Positions 53,500-64,000 of a stretch of 64,000 nt of DNA are shown piece after piece. The notes under the pieces were generated by a model that searched no databases, had not been told where the DNA came from, and saw only the letters and a list, made by a program, of their open reading frames with translations. The stretch covers positions 310,001 to 374,000 of the forward strand of contig NC_064227.1 in assembly GCF_023101765.2 (NCBI RefSeq), given 5' to 3'. Both the position numbers and the translations under genes were made by a program. This stretch comes from Spodoptera frugiperda (taxonomy: Eukaryota; Arthropoda; Insecta; Lepidoptera; Noctuidae). The first letter of the stretch is position 1. The number at the start of each line of letters is the position of its first letter.

Positions 53500-56400
53500 T
53501 AGATGACGTTACCTCTGATAAAAGACAGATTTGTTATTGCTTGTTATCCTTGAAAAGGATTTTTGTTTATCCTTAGTGTAAGATTGTTTTGTGAAACCCC
53601 ACTGTTGGTTGGCGGACGTCTTGGGGCTGGTGGGAGACACGATTTTGATAGAAGACAATTTGTAGAATAATCATAACTTGTAATTGAGTAAGAAGATATT
53701 GGTAAGAGAGATATATCGCTTGTACGAGCTGTAGATGTGGAGGTAGGTAGACAATTAGAGATCTTTGGCGGTTGGCTGCTTGCCTACTTAACGAGGGACC
53801 TAGTTTGAAGATAATAATAGTACTTTTAGAGCCAGATTTTAGAACCAACCTCAAGACGTCAGACAACGCGTGACTAGAACAGAGAGAAACAAAAATATTT
53901 TTTAATATTATTTAGTTTTTACATGTTGCTGTTGAAATACACTGGGGTCCAATATGTGATAAGGAAATGTGAAATTCAAAGTTGAATGAACATTTTGGAA
54001 ATCACATTTCTATACCCGTTATTGTTGCGTTGGAAATAAGAATCGAATCAGTTTTTATGATGCACACATTAACTTGCTAAGACGTGACGTGTTTCAGTAA
54101 GATCAACTTAAAGTTACCGGAGAATGTTGTCAAAGTATTTATGAGGAACGAAATGAAGTATAGATGTTACTGAGACACGTCAATGATGCAATCACGAATA
54201 GTATTTGTTTTGTAATTGTTAACATTGATTGAACAGCCGCTGTTCGCTTCGAAGTGATCAACAATAGACTTGACAAACGGATCCATAAAGCAATAATGTC
54301 GTCAAGATGTGATATGGGATAATTTGTTGACTAGCAATAGTTTTATTTAGATACATTAGAGAGTAGATTGTTTTAAAATCCTTCATTTTACGGCCCGTTG
54401 CATCGTATTTAACATAAATATTGAAGAATTTAAATAATTATTGTATAAGGTCTCTAGCACATGTGATAACTTCCATGTCCTCGTTCTTCGTCCTATGGCG
54501 TATATGTGGCTTGTCTAAGCTAGAATTTCCCCTGATGCAATTGGGTTCTCACTTAGTACCAGATTATTTATAGGACCAAACAAAGATTCCCTTACATCAC
54601 GACTAACGCAGAGATCTTCGCATCTATTCTGTCTAGACTAGTATACCTATCACAAATCTCTATACGTAAAATTGTTGTATTAATATTAATCATTTTGATA
54701 TTATATTCTATCACTTTTTATGGCTGCTAGTTGTGTGATGCTACGGTGAATGAATTTGCGTTTATATCAAGGTCTTCCTTGTTGTTTTTTATATCACTGG
54801 TTAAGACAACTTCACTGTTATTGTTATTTTTTATTTTCATGTTTACTGTCCCATTGTTTGTAGGTAATGGTTCTTTAAGATCAAATTCTAGTACTGTCGT
54901 GTTACTATCTCATAGGTTTGAGGTAATGTCTACATGATTCTTCCACTAGTCAGATCGATATATTGTCAGCAGAGTAAGGAACTGTTAGATAACTAAAGGT
55001 TCCATTCGTTTCTTCGTCCAAATGTTAAGTTATTTCTACTCTATCAGCAAGTTCATTCACCCAAGCACGTTCGATGTGGTCTTCTGCCTTTAGATGTAAG
55101 GCTTTCGTCTCAATTACTATTGTACATCATAATTATACGATTAGTGTTATTGAAAATGCTGTCAATTTATCGTCTTGGATTTTTATAATGTATGTATTTA
55201 TTGTTAGTTGTAAGTATAGTACTTATGCGATGCTTCGCTCGAGTATCATTTATGTCTGTATCTTCGTGTGCTTATAACTTAAGTTCCTTGGATTTGTGTT
55301 ACCTCAGACTAAAGTTTATATCTAAAATATTATTGTTATATCATATTCTATCTATGTTGGTTCATGCGGTGGAAGTTTTATTGTGAATTTGGGAAAAATG
55401 GGCCATGTTTGTGAAATGTCGTTGTTGTCCGAAACGTCTAAAGATACTAACTTTAATTCAAAGTCACTGGAAGTATGGTTCAATCTACCGAAGATCTTAA
55501 TCATGATCAAGTTTAAGAGCAGCTAATGAGTTCGCAAAAAATCTTGTGACGAAATATGAAAATGTCTAAGAGATGGCTGTTGCTCGGGTTGCTTCACTGT
55601 TTGTCAGCAATGACCATTTTCTCCAACATCAAATCATCGCGTGAACCAGATTAGCACTCATCGTATACATTTCGATGTTGCACTATCGATGTTTCGAGTA
55701 CAAGGAATCTATATCCAAGCTAAACTTAAGTCTAATAACTATCACTTTCATTGCTTCTAAGGTTTCTCACGTAAATACATATTATGCATTCAAAAACGCA
55801 TTTAATGAAGTTGAAACACCCATAAAAAATTGTGAAAAATGTCTTAAACTGTGAGTTTTTGTTCCAAATTATGAATGCCAGTACTATGAAGTGATTAAAT
55901 AGCAATTTTTGATGACAAAAACGAGTTTATGTCTTTTGTAGATAAGTATTTACGTGAGAAACATACTACGAACATAATAAGTGGCCTAGAGACATACTGC
56001 CTAACATATCGGATAACGAATCACTACGCTATAGTTAGTTATTTTTTTTATAACTGTATATAATCTCTCGCTAGGTGGTCATAGTTGTGTGGACGAATAT
56101 AATGTTAGACAATATTAATGTAATTATAGGTTAGGAAGATTAACGTGTATTTATTGAAATTGTCACTTATCTTAGGATTGGCTTAGTATTGTGAATTGTT
56201 TTGCATAGGACTGACTTTAGTATGGAAAGCGGTGATGGTAATGAGTAATTTAGAGGAGATAAGGATGTGTTAAGAAAGGATCAACATCTAATTAGTGATC
56301 AAGTAGAAAAAATGTCTGTTTGAAGATTTCTATGTAAAGCGGAGGTTCGATTCACCCTTGGAATAAATATGGGAATGCAAAAAATAACTAACAATGAAAT

Positions 56401-57350
56401 TAAAAGAAAGGGCCACACACATTCTCGTGAGATTTTAAAGTTCTGTAATGTAAAGTGAACTTTATGTGAGAAAATATTAGAGTCAGTTCTATAAAAAACA
56501 CTATCTGTCGCCATGTGAACTGTAGTTATAATTAATTTTAGTGTGAAAGCTATCAATAGCAGTAGTGACACTCACTGTATCACTGTCGGTCACTTTCTCA
56601 TCATCCTGATTGGTAACTGGTTCGATATTTATATTCTTTTATAATTATATATGTACCCTTAGTACGAGTTTGCTTTACGTTTAACGAAATCGATTCGATA
56701 GCGCGTTCGACGCTCTGATTGGTCGGTTGGAATGAATCCACTAATCAGAGCCCCAAACGCGCTCTCGTTTCGGTCTCGTAAAACGAAAAACAAACTCGTA
56801 CTAAGTCTTCTGAAGCTTTTACTATAACACTTTCTTGATCAACAACTTCTTCCTCTATATTTACATTCAATCCTAATTTATCTTTATTGATATCTATTGC
56901 AGATGAAGTATTTATAACGAGTGCTTATGCTACAGCACCTAAATTGAAAATATCTAATTCAACATCTATTTCGTCTGCCTCTACTGTTGTTCCTTCAACA
57001 TTTTGTGTTGTTATTTCTCCTATACTAACATGTTGAGTTATTTTTTCTTCTTTATCAAGATCAAACCTTGGCCCTTCCACACCGTGTCCACTTCATTGAC
57101 TCATGACATACAGGGACAAAGACAATACACTTTGTTTTTCGTCGTAGTTACCTTTTTTTGTAGAAGATTTTTCATCACGATGATGTGTATCGTTACGTCC
57201 ACTTATCATTTGCTTTAGCGAGCAGACAGGATTAGTAGTTATGCTAAAATAAGTCTTAAGTTTAGCTCGATTACGTACATTTTGCTTGAGAATTGTTTCG
57301 CCTTTTGTACCTTTTGTGACTTTTAGAACATTTTCCACTGTGATTGGCAT
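53500..57350 (-). pseudogene. Decayed coding-like tract, identity unknown
   Basis: Minus-strand frames stay open far longer than expected for this base composition, broken by isolated stops and frame changes. From 57350 a single frame with two stops runs about 180 codons to 56806: it starts MPITVENVLKVTKGTKGETI, passes RFDLDKEEKITQHVSIGEIT and ends acidic (NIEEEVVDQESVIVKASED). A 148-bp MITE follows, then NINIEPVTNQDDEKVTDSD and a hydrophobic VWPFLLISLLVIFCIPIFI segment. Further segments: SSDFELKLVSLDVSDNNDIS (about 55460), KALHLKAEDHIERAWVNELA (about 55100), MDPFVKSIVDHFEANSGCSI (about 54280) and a Ser/Thr/Pro-rich LPPAPRRPPTNSGVSQNNLT (about 53610). I recognise no family. It could be a decayed gene with TM segments, several exons of a real gene, or coincidence. 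Confidence 0.3.
56658..56805. mobile_element. 148-bp MITE with terminal inverted repeats
   Basis: CTTAGTACGAGTTTG at 56658 and its exact complement ending at 56805. The inverted repeat continues inward imperfectly (ACGTTTAACGAAATCGATTC side; GCTCTGATTGG / CTAATCAGAGC at the centre). No coding capacity. Confidence 0.8.
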
Positions 57351-57392
57351 TTTTTTTCTGATAAACTTAATCTTATAAAATAATTTTCTTCT

Positions 57393-57424
57393 GTGTCGTG
57401 GGTGCGATTACAAACACATTTATT
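57393..57424 (-). repeat. Short family C SINE remnant
   Basis: CTGTGTCGTGGGTGCGATTA then CAAACAC, the antisense 3' end of family C. Confidence 0.4.
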
Positions 57425-59835
57425 TGCATTTTACTGCTTTAATGTATTTAATTTATGAAACATAAATTCTTATCAAAATCTGCGTAATCGAGCAAAACGT
57501 AATCTTCTATAGAAAACTCTCGATGTTGACAAAATACTGAAATATCCAAAAAAATAAATAAATATAATAAAATTAAAGTGTTATTATAATAATTATAACG
57601 ATAAAAAAGAAATAATGTTAAAGTTTTCTCAGATCCAGTGTCCGCTGCAAAATGCTTAATTAATAACTTTAAGTAATAACTTCTAGAGATTGTTTAAGGA
57701 TTGTCCAAAACAATACATCTATGAACTTTTGTTGTTTTTGTCCAATTTTCGAATTGTATATGATGTTTGTTTTGTATAGTGGCGTTATGATAGGAAGGAA
57801 ATATTTACAAAACATAATATTTACAAAGAGTTTTATTATAAATTGTTGTCTTCAGGAAAATGGAGTATATTTTATTTGTTGCTTCATCAAAAGATTATTT
57901 ATGAAAGAGAGGTATAAAAAACAACACCCTGTGTTTAAATATATTAATCATAAATATATTTATTATTAAATAAATTAAATACTGACTGAAGAATTGTTGT
58001 TCTTAGTAAAAAAATGCATATTATTAAAATGAAATAAATAATAATAATGATGTTGAATATAATAAAAAAAATATTTCAGGACTGAAATTTTTGAAAAAAA
58101 AAACGGCAATCGTGGCGTCACTGTTCAAACGAACACATTTTTGATAAAAACCTTTACAAATTTGTAGTCCAACGTTTTTTGTTACGATAGTTTTACCCTT
58201 TTTAGAGATACGTATAAAGCGAAATAAATGAATATTATTTGTTGAATATAGATACTATTTCATAGCAATATTTTTATTGTTAACTACTTTTAAGCAACTC
58301 TCTTAAAGCTATGCGTCATAGTAAACAGCTTTTTATATATCGACCAGTGTTTAGTGTGTATGGCACATTATTATATTATATATATAATAATAATAATAGA
58401 GTCTAGAATTATTAAAGTCACTTTATCAAGCTATCTTTATATACTGTATGTAGCAGAAATATATATAACTCTATCTATCCTATCTATATACTATACATGT
58501 TAGAATGTGACTCTGTATATTTCCTAATAACTATTAAGCGTGGACAAATTTTAATGTCGTTATTAATTTCTATGTTTAATAATAATAATAGAGTATCTTC
58601 AAATAATAATTATTATAATAAGTTACGCGCGCTATCGTGATCATTATTCAATCATTACGCACATAAGTATAATATTATACGAATTAATTATAAGTAATGA
58701 TAATAATTACAGCATTGTATCATCGAATGTAATTGTTGATTGTTATATTACTATAATTATTATAATAAAACAATTATTGTCTAGTTATTATGTATGTGAT
58801 ATTGTTATTGGAATAATAGATATTTTAATGCTAATAAAGTAATTTCTATTACCCTTCTTGTTGACTTGTGTGTGTAATAAATAATAAATAAATAGTTATT
58901 ATAAAATAAGACATTAGTTTGTAAGTGAGAATTTTAATGGTAATTTCGAACCTGGTCAAGTATTCGTGGTAAAATTAAATATCAACATTAATTACTGCTT
59001 GATGTGTTCTCGTAGGGGTAAACCAATATCTACATTATTCAAAATACATCCTTTTGTCATTCACAGCAAAATAGACCACACTAAAAATCTGATAACACCA
59101 TCGATTTTAAATATTTATTTAATAACTTATTCGAAAAATAATATCTCGATGTTTTAAATCCGTGTAGAATTTACCAATATTACAAATCATCTCTGGAAAT
59201 AATAATTGCTTTATTATAATCGATATAATAACAATAATTATTAATACCAGAGAATATCATTTCAAAAATGCTTACAAAATGTAAAACTTAGTATGATCTC
59301 ACAAAGAAATAATAAAAAATATTATAGACGAACTATTTTCCAAAAAAACTATCTTTCCTGTGAAAAATGTAATAGTTTTTTTTTCAAAAACTTAATCTAG
59401 AAATTCTCATATCACTTGCAATCTGCGAATCACTGTGAGGAGGTTAGCTATGAGCACCATATTATAAATTATACAAGTTATCTTATATTTATTTATGAAA
59501 TAATATATAAAATTAAAATAATTATATAAAATATCACATATTATTATAGTAAATTATTTCTTATTGTTATATATAATTCTAAATGTTATATATATTTGTG
59601 TTATATAATATATGTATATGAAAATAATAAAGAAATCAGGAGTTATATTTATAAATAAGTGCTCATGGCTGCTCCTGTATAGCTAAGTACAATAATTAAT
59701 ATAATAATGAAGCAATAACGAATAAATTAATTTAAGTCACGTGTAATAAATTTAATTAATGTACAATATCGTTGTTTTTTTTAAACCTTGTTTTTATCCC
59801 AGTACACTTTAAAAGACTAGGCAGAGGTATACTTC
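57425..59835. other. Very AT-rich, repeat-free sequence
   Basis: Runs of TTATTA and ATAATAAT (for example 58380-58800 and 59460-59640). Frames here are compositional. Nothing assigned. Confidence 0.45.
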
Positions 59836-59837
59836 GG

Positions 59838-59990
59838 AGCTGCGGACAACGTAAAAGGTTACCGGTGCTCCGGCTCAAAGCAGGAGAAGGAACGGGGTGA
59901 TTTTTAGTCAATAAGAATCTGAAACTCTCTACCGCCTCACCCAAAGCGGGAGAAGTCAATGGATGAATATCCCCCTCAAAAAAAAAGCCA
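59838..59990 (+). repeat. Retroposon family A, subfamily A' copy
   Basis: GGACAACGTAAAAGGTTACC, as at 20351; GAGAAGTCAATGGATGAATA and CCCCCTC plus an A run. Confidence 0.7.
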
Positions 59991-60017
59991 GCGGTATAAT
60001 CATACTGTGACGTCAGA

Positions 60018-60110
60018 TCTTAACATGTTATGTTATAAGTCCCATGTAATAAAGGACGAGGCTATTGCCAAGTATACCGGGAATTATTACTGAGAAATTT
60101 TCGAAAATTT
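60018..60110 (-). repeat. SINE family D fragment
   Basis: GTTATAAGTCCCATGTAATA, GAGGCTATTGCCAAGTATAC. Confidence 0.55.
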
Positions 60111-60339
60111 TAAGAATCCCCAATAATAATTTTACCCGTGCTTGGCAGTTGGACGTGTGACTCGAAAGACGGGACACCTTTTGTCCCGTTTTCACAATCA
60201 CAATCAAAAAAAGGAATCGCAATGAATGGAATGAATTAATTATTGGTAATGATAATTGATATCGTAGTAGACTTAGTATAGGTCTATACATATATACCCG
60301 TCGTATGCTGAAGCACTAATCAGTGCGAGATACAATGTG

Positions 60340-60482
60340 TATGAGTTTCTTGGTCGTTCTTCTCCATTAGAAGCTACACTTTGGAACGAGCACCTAGCTT
60401 CACTGACAGACAGACTAGACGTTTAAAAAATGCCTCATTTAGGAATAATTGACATAAATGCTTATGACTTTGACTTTATTGT
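60340..60482 (+). repeat. Dispersed repeat family H
   Basis: GAAGCTACACTTTGGAACGA, CACCTAGCTTCACTGACAGA, then GACTTTGACTTTATT; inverse of 29340-29545. Confidence 0.6.
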
Positions 60483-60562
60483 ATTTTTATCTTATATACT
60501 CGCAGACGAAAGGTTAATCTCACACCTGTAGTAAAAAAAAAACAGCTTACATTTATTTCAAT

Positions 60563-60716
60563 CACACTATCACAAATGTGAAAGTTTGGATGTTTGTCCG
60601 TCAATCACACTGAAACTACTGAAAGGATTGTGATGAAATTTGGTATACAGACAGGGTATGAGCTGACTTGGGTGATAAGACTTTTTATCTCACGGGAATG
60701 TGAGCAAAGCCGCTGA
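60563..60716 (+). repeat. Dispersed LINE-derived repeat (family G)
   Basis: TGTCCGTCAATCACACTGAA, GTGATGAAATTTGGTATACA, ACAGGGTATGAGCTGACTTG. Confidence 0.6.
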
Positions 60717-62695
60717 AATAAGCTACTTAACAATATTAATATACCAAATATTATTGAAATATAGCCTAAATCCTTTTTTACCTCAAAACAGGTACTAAAG
60801 TCACTTTTACCAAAAATAATATTATCTAATCATTACCATTATCTTACCTTATAAAATAAATAGAATAAAAAGCTCAGCGATATAAATAAAATAGATCCTT
60901 GAACCACGTGGCCCAGGTCATTGACCCGGTTCACTGATACCCTGATAGCCTGTAGGTTCAGACGGCTAAATTAGGCACTAGACCTAAGCTGACACCTCAT
61001 TACCATTAGCCAGACGATGTAGTAAAAGAATACAGGTTCACAGACTAATCGATACGTCTGTAACCTAATTTAGGTGTTTTTATTAATAATGATCATGTTT
61101 TTTTTTTTCTAAAGGGTTAGGTGTAATTGTGGTAGTTGTCTCTCTAGTTTTTTTTCTGTATTTAGAGCTATATGAAAGGAAGCTTCGTAGATTCGGTACT
61201 AGTTGACTTAAAATAGGCATGATGACGGAGTATAAAAATTAAAAATCTGTTAGTTCGTCAGTTTGGTTAAAAAAAATATTAGACACGTATTTTTTACGTA
61301 GAAGTGACGTCAAGCTATATTTCAAATCGATATATCGTCGGAACTATTAGTTTCTGTAAGAAAATAAAAATAGGTACGAGTCCAATATTTTAAAATAATG
61401 TACAAAACGGAAAAAATTGTCATCTATCCTATAACAATGAGATTTACATTAATAAAATTCTATAAATCTAGTTTTACAAGATTACGTAGATGTGAAGATA
61501 TATTAATTAATAATACATAATTGCTAAAGCGAAGAGTTTTTTTCATTATTATTTAAAAAAATAAACACCCCTATTAATTCCATTTCGTTACAAATAGAAT
61601 TCTACATTCATAAACGCCTTTCCAAACACCACCCCGTCATATATATTTGGCCACATTTAGTACAATATCGTAAAAACAGTTGTATACTAGTGTATGTTTG
61701 TATGTTAGGCGTTTATCCTAGGACATACGCGCTACGAGTGTAGTGTTTGATCCGGTTTTATCCGGTTAGAACGGGTACAAACCGGTTGTTGGTCGTCGTA
61801 CGTCGCCCCGAATTACCACTGCTGCTACCCCCCATTTGACTATTCATTGGCCGCAATCCAGTTATGGGGATGTGGCAAGATTTTGATGCGGTACTTTTTG
61901 ACTTAGATACATTTACATATATTTGTGTGAAGTGTGACGGTTTAAATAGTGACCCATGTTGGAATATCAGAGTAATAACAATTATTGTTTTTAATTTGAA
62001 TACGTTACTATAGGTTTCTGAAATATCAATTACTTTTGATTGCGTGATTGGCGCAATGACTCAAGCGCCTGATGTGCAATATAAATTATTATTGTACCAA
62101 GTCCAGAGTGAGATGTGCGCAGTTATATGTAAAATTTGTATTTGAAATTTGTGGGTTACAAAGCAAAACGTGAGTCACGTTTAAAAAAATAGAAATACAT
62201 TTTTGTAAATACCGTATCCAAACGGAATTGCTACTCACTGGCAACTCCATGCGGCCTTGTGTAAGGCGTCTTCCTCATTGCCATTATAGATATGGAGTTT
62301 CTTTTCTATTTTAAAATAACAATCTTTGATTTAATAAAGCTAAATAATATCTTGTTAGAAACACAGTTAGTTAGAATTCTGCCTACAATCTCACGCGTTC
62401 AGGTTTAAAAAAGATTCTGTCATATTGGGCATACATTTATAATAACTAACCAATCAGCTCCTTCACCAATCAGTCAAATGATTGCTTGCATACATGCCAT
62501 TTATTATTTTATTTTATTTAACTTTTTGCAACTTAATGTACAACGGTGGGCTTAATGCCATAGGCATTCTTGCTAGCCAACCTTTAGGTGATGCAGTGAG
62601 AATGTGGTCGGTGCAACAAAGTGGTCTACAAGAATAAAATACAGTGTAACAAATTATATACTATCATGAGTATCATGATATTGATCTGAGTCAAA
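60717..62695. other. No gene recognised
   Basis: Mostly AT-rich. 61735-61870 is a GC-richer island with repeated CCGGTT motifs. 62495-62610 resembles a LINE-tail repeat (CTTAATGTACAACGGTGGGC) also seen at 15835-15905. Confidence 0.35.
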
Positions 62696-62856
62696 CCTCG
62701 TCCCTATTAGGAACATTTGTCGAGCGACATGGGTTCTTGTCGCACAGTCAACAATTTCGCGGCGATGTCGACCGACGTCGCCCAACATCGTCGCGACATC
62801 GCCCGATGTCTCTGGGGACACATGTCGCTCGACAAATGTTCCTAGTAGAGACGAGG
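62696..62856. mobile_element. 161-bp MITE with 36-bp inverted ends
   Basis: CCTCGTCCCTATTAGGAACA (62696) and its near-complement TGTTCCTAGTAGAGACGAGG (ends 62856). The inverted match extends through TTTGTCGAGCGACATG. The centre is rich in CGACATCG/CGATGTCG words. No gene; the 142-codon frame from 62737 is half inside it. Confidence 0.75.
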
Positions 62857-63720
62857 CTACAATCACATCGCTTAAAACTTCGCGACACATATGAACGCAC
62901 CCCTAGAGTGGTAAGGCAACCGCGCAAGCTATGTAAATTGTCAAAAATATTATTTTTAATTTATCGTGGTCAAGTTGACTTTATTATCTCTCTGCTTTAT
63001 GATCCAAGGGATGTTTCTGCAAGTTTTATTTTTACTGGCAATGTATGCTACTGTTTCTTCCATTACTTTGCTTATGTACAGCCGAAATGGTGTCAAGCAA
63101 TTGTTAGCTTGTCGACTGAATTTATTTCTCTAATAATACAGATATTCTTATTTCTCTGTGGGTAAAGGGGTGTTGTGAGAATATAGCAAACTCGGTTTTA
63201 ACCTTCGACTTTTGTGTTCGGCTAATACTATTTGGGTATAGACCAACTACATAGCTTCATCCAGCGGCTTCGCCCGCGTTCCTGGGTATAAAATGTACCT
63301 ACTCCAGATAAACAATTTCATTCCGATACAGCCGTTTTGAGATTAACATACTACACAAACTTTCGCATTTATAATATTAGTAGGATTATAAACCTCTTAA
63401 AAGTTGTTACAAGACATAGTGGTCCATATTAAAAAATGGCAAATACATCTGTAGCAATATAAAAACTATAAAAACAAATCATTTGTATGTAGTTACAATT
63501 GGAACACTTGATCATATTCAGGCTTAATCATCCAGGAACCTGAATCATACGTTTATGACTAGATCTTCGACGTAAGACTAGTCTAGTTTAGTTAGACATT
63601 AATGTTCCAACGTTTAGACTCCTCGTCTGGACGGAATTCCGCGAATTTTGCCGGCAGTATGATGTCAGTATTGAAACTATTGAGCAAGGTTTCAAAGAAA
63701 ACTTACTTTTTGCAAAACCG
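62857..63720. other. No gene; one LINE-tail-like repeat
   Basis: 63262-63385 is a LINE-tail-like repeat (CGGCTTCGCCCGCGTTCCTG ... TTTCGCATTTATAATATTAG). The frame through 63165 has a hydrophobic end and no recognised domain. Confidence 0.4.
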
Positions 63721-63721
63721 C

Positions 63722-64000
63722 AAGCAAGTGTGGTGATTAATACTCAAATTTCATGTGAAAAGAGGCCTCTGGTCTGTAGTGACCACTTACTGTTGATGTG
63801 TGTGTGTGTGTACGTTTTAATAATAATATTAAAAATAGTCAACAACAACAAACAAAAACATCAACAGTCTGTAAGTAGCCACTACTGACCAATGGCATAA
63901 CAGATAATGTTTGAGCATTCATAACCATCCTTGCTCAATGCGGTTAGGCGACTTCAAATATGATATTTTCCTTCATCATTTATTATCAGTTGTGTCTAAA
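63722..64000. repeat. Inverted pair of family F repeats round a (GT)n tract
   Basis: - copy 63722-63790 (GCAAGTGTGGTGATTAATAC), (GT)n at 63797-63812, + copy 63858-64000 (CTTGCTCAATGCGGTTAGGC), which runs off the window. Confidence 0.55.

Noticed and set aside
62737..63165. 142-codon + strand ORF
   Set aside because: Its first third lies in a MITE and the rest has no domain or splice support.

Overview
This window looks like nuclear DNA from a moth or butterfly, probably noctuid-like. It is AT-rich, has spliced genes with GT-AG introns, and is packed with lepidopteran-style SINEs, MITEs and non-LTR (RTE and Jockey-type) fragments. The noctuid attribution is inferred from recognised repeat types, not from a database search.

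The only host gene I can support is a boule/DAZ-type RNA-binding protein on the + strand. Four coding exons (9019-9390, 51119-51181, 51648-51804, 52002-52150) join in frame into a 246-residue product. The first intron is about 41.7 kb, interrupts the RRM, and holds most of the mobile DNA in the window. A plausible poly(A) signal lies at 52992.

Bases 1-9018 are upstream sequence: old LINE ends, tRNA-derived SINEs, an inverted SINE pair (2950-3268), a possible divergent non-coding first exon (about 7792-8060, minus strand) and two tandem AT-rich hairpins (8137-8204). Inside intron 1 the main objects are: a 1.8-kb foldback element with near-identical inverted arms of about 680 bp (13188-15008); a truncated Jockey-like LINE (17313-18279); and a second Jockey-like LINE (29715-37086) whose 3' UTR is split by a young minus-strand Ty3/gypsy LTR retrotransposon (30858-36858, 316-bp LTRs with one visible difference). 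That element has an SR-like Gag N-terminus, two single-base frame breaks, and what looks like a 579-bp intron near the end of pol. The intron carries two hairpin or tandem repeat arrays, and the spliced frame continues into the 3' LTR.

Downstream of boule, 52151-59830 is unusually free of SINEs. Its minus strand between about 53.5 and 57.4 kb has long, mildly interrupted, coding-like frames that resemble a decayed gene, cut by a 148-bp MITE. The right end (60-64 kb) returns to dispersed repeats and another MITE (62696-62856).

The objects most worth following up are the intronic foldback as a possible hairpin-RNA source inside a germline gene, the apparently spliced LTR retrotransposon with its SR-like Gag, and the unidentified minus-strand coding-like tract.
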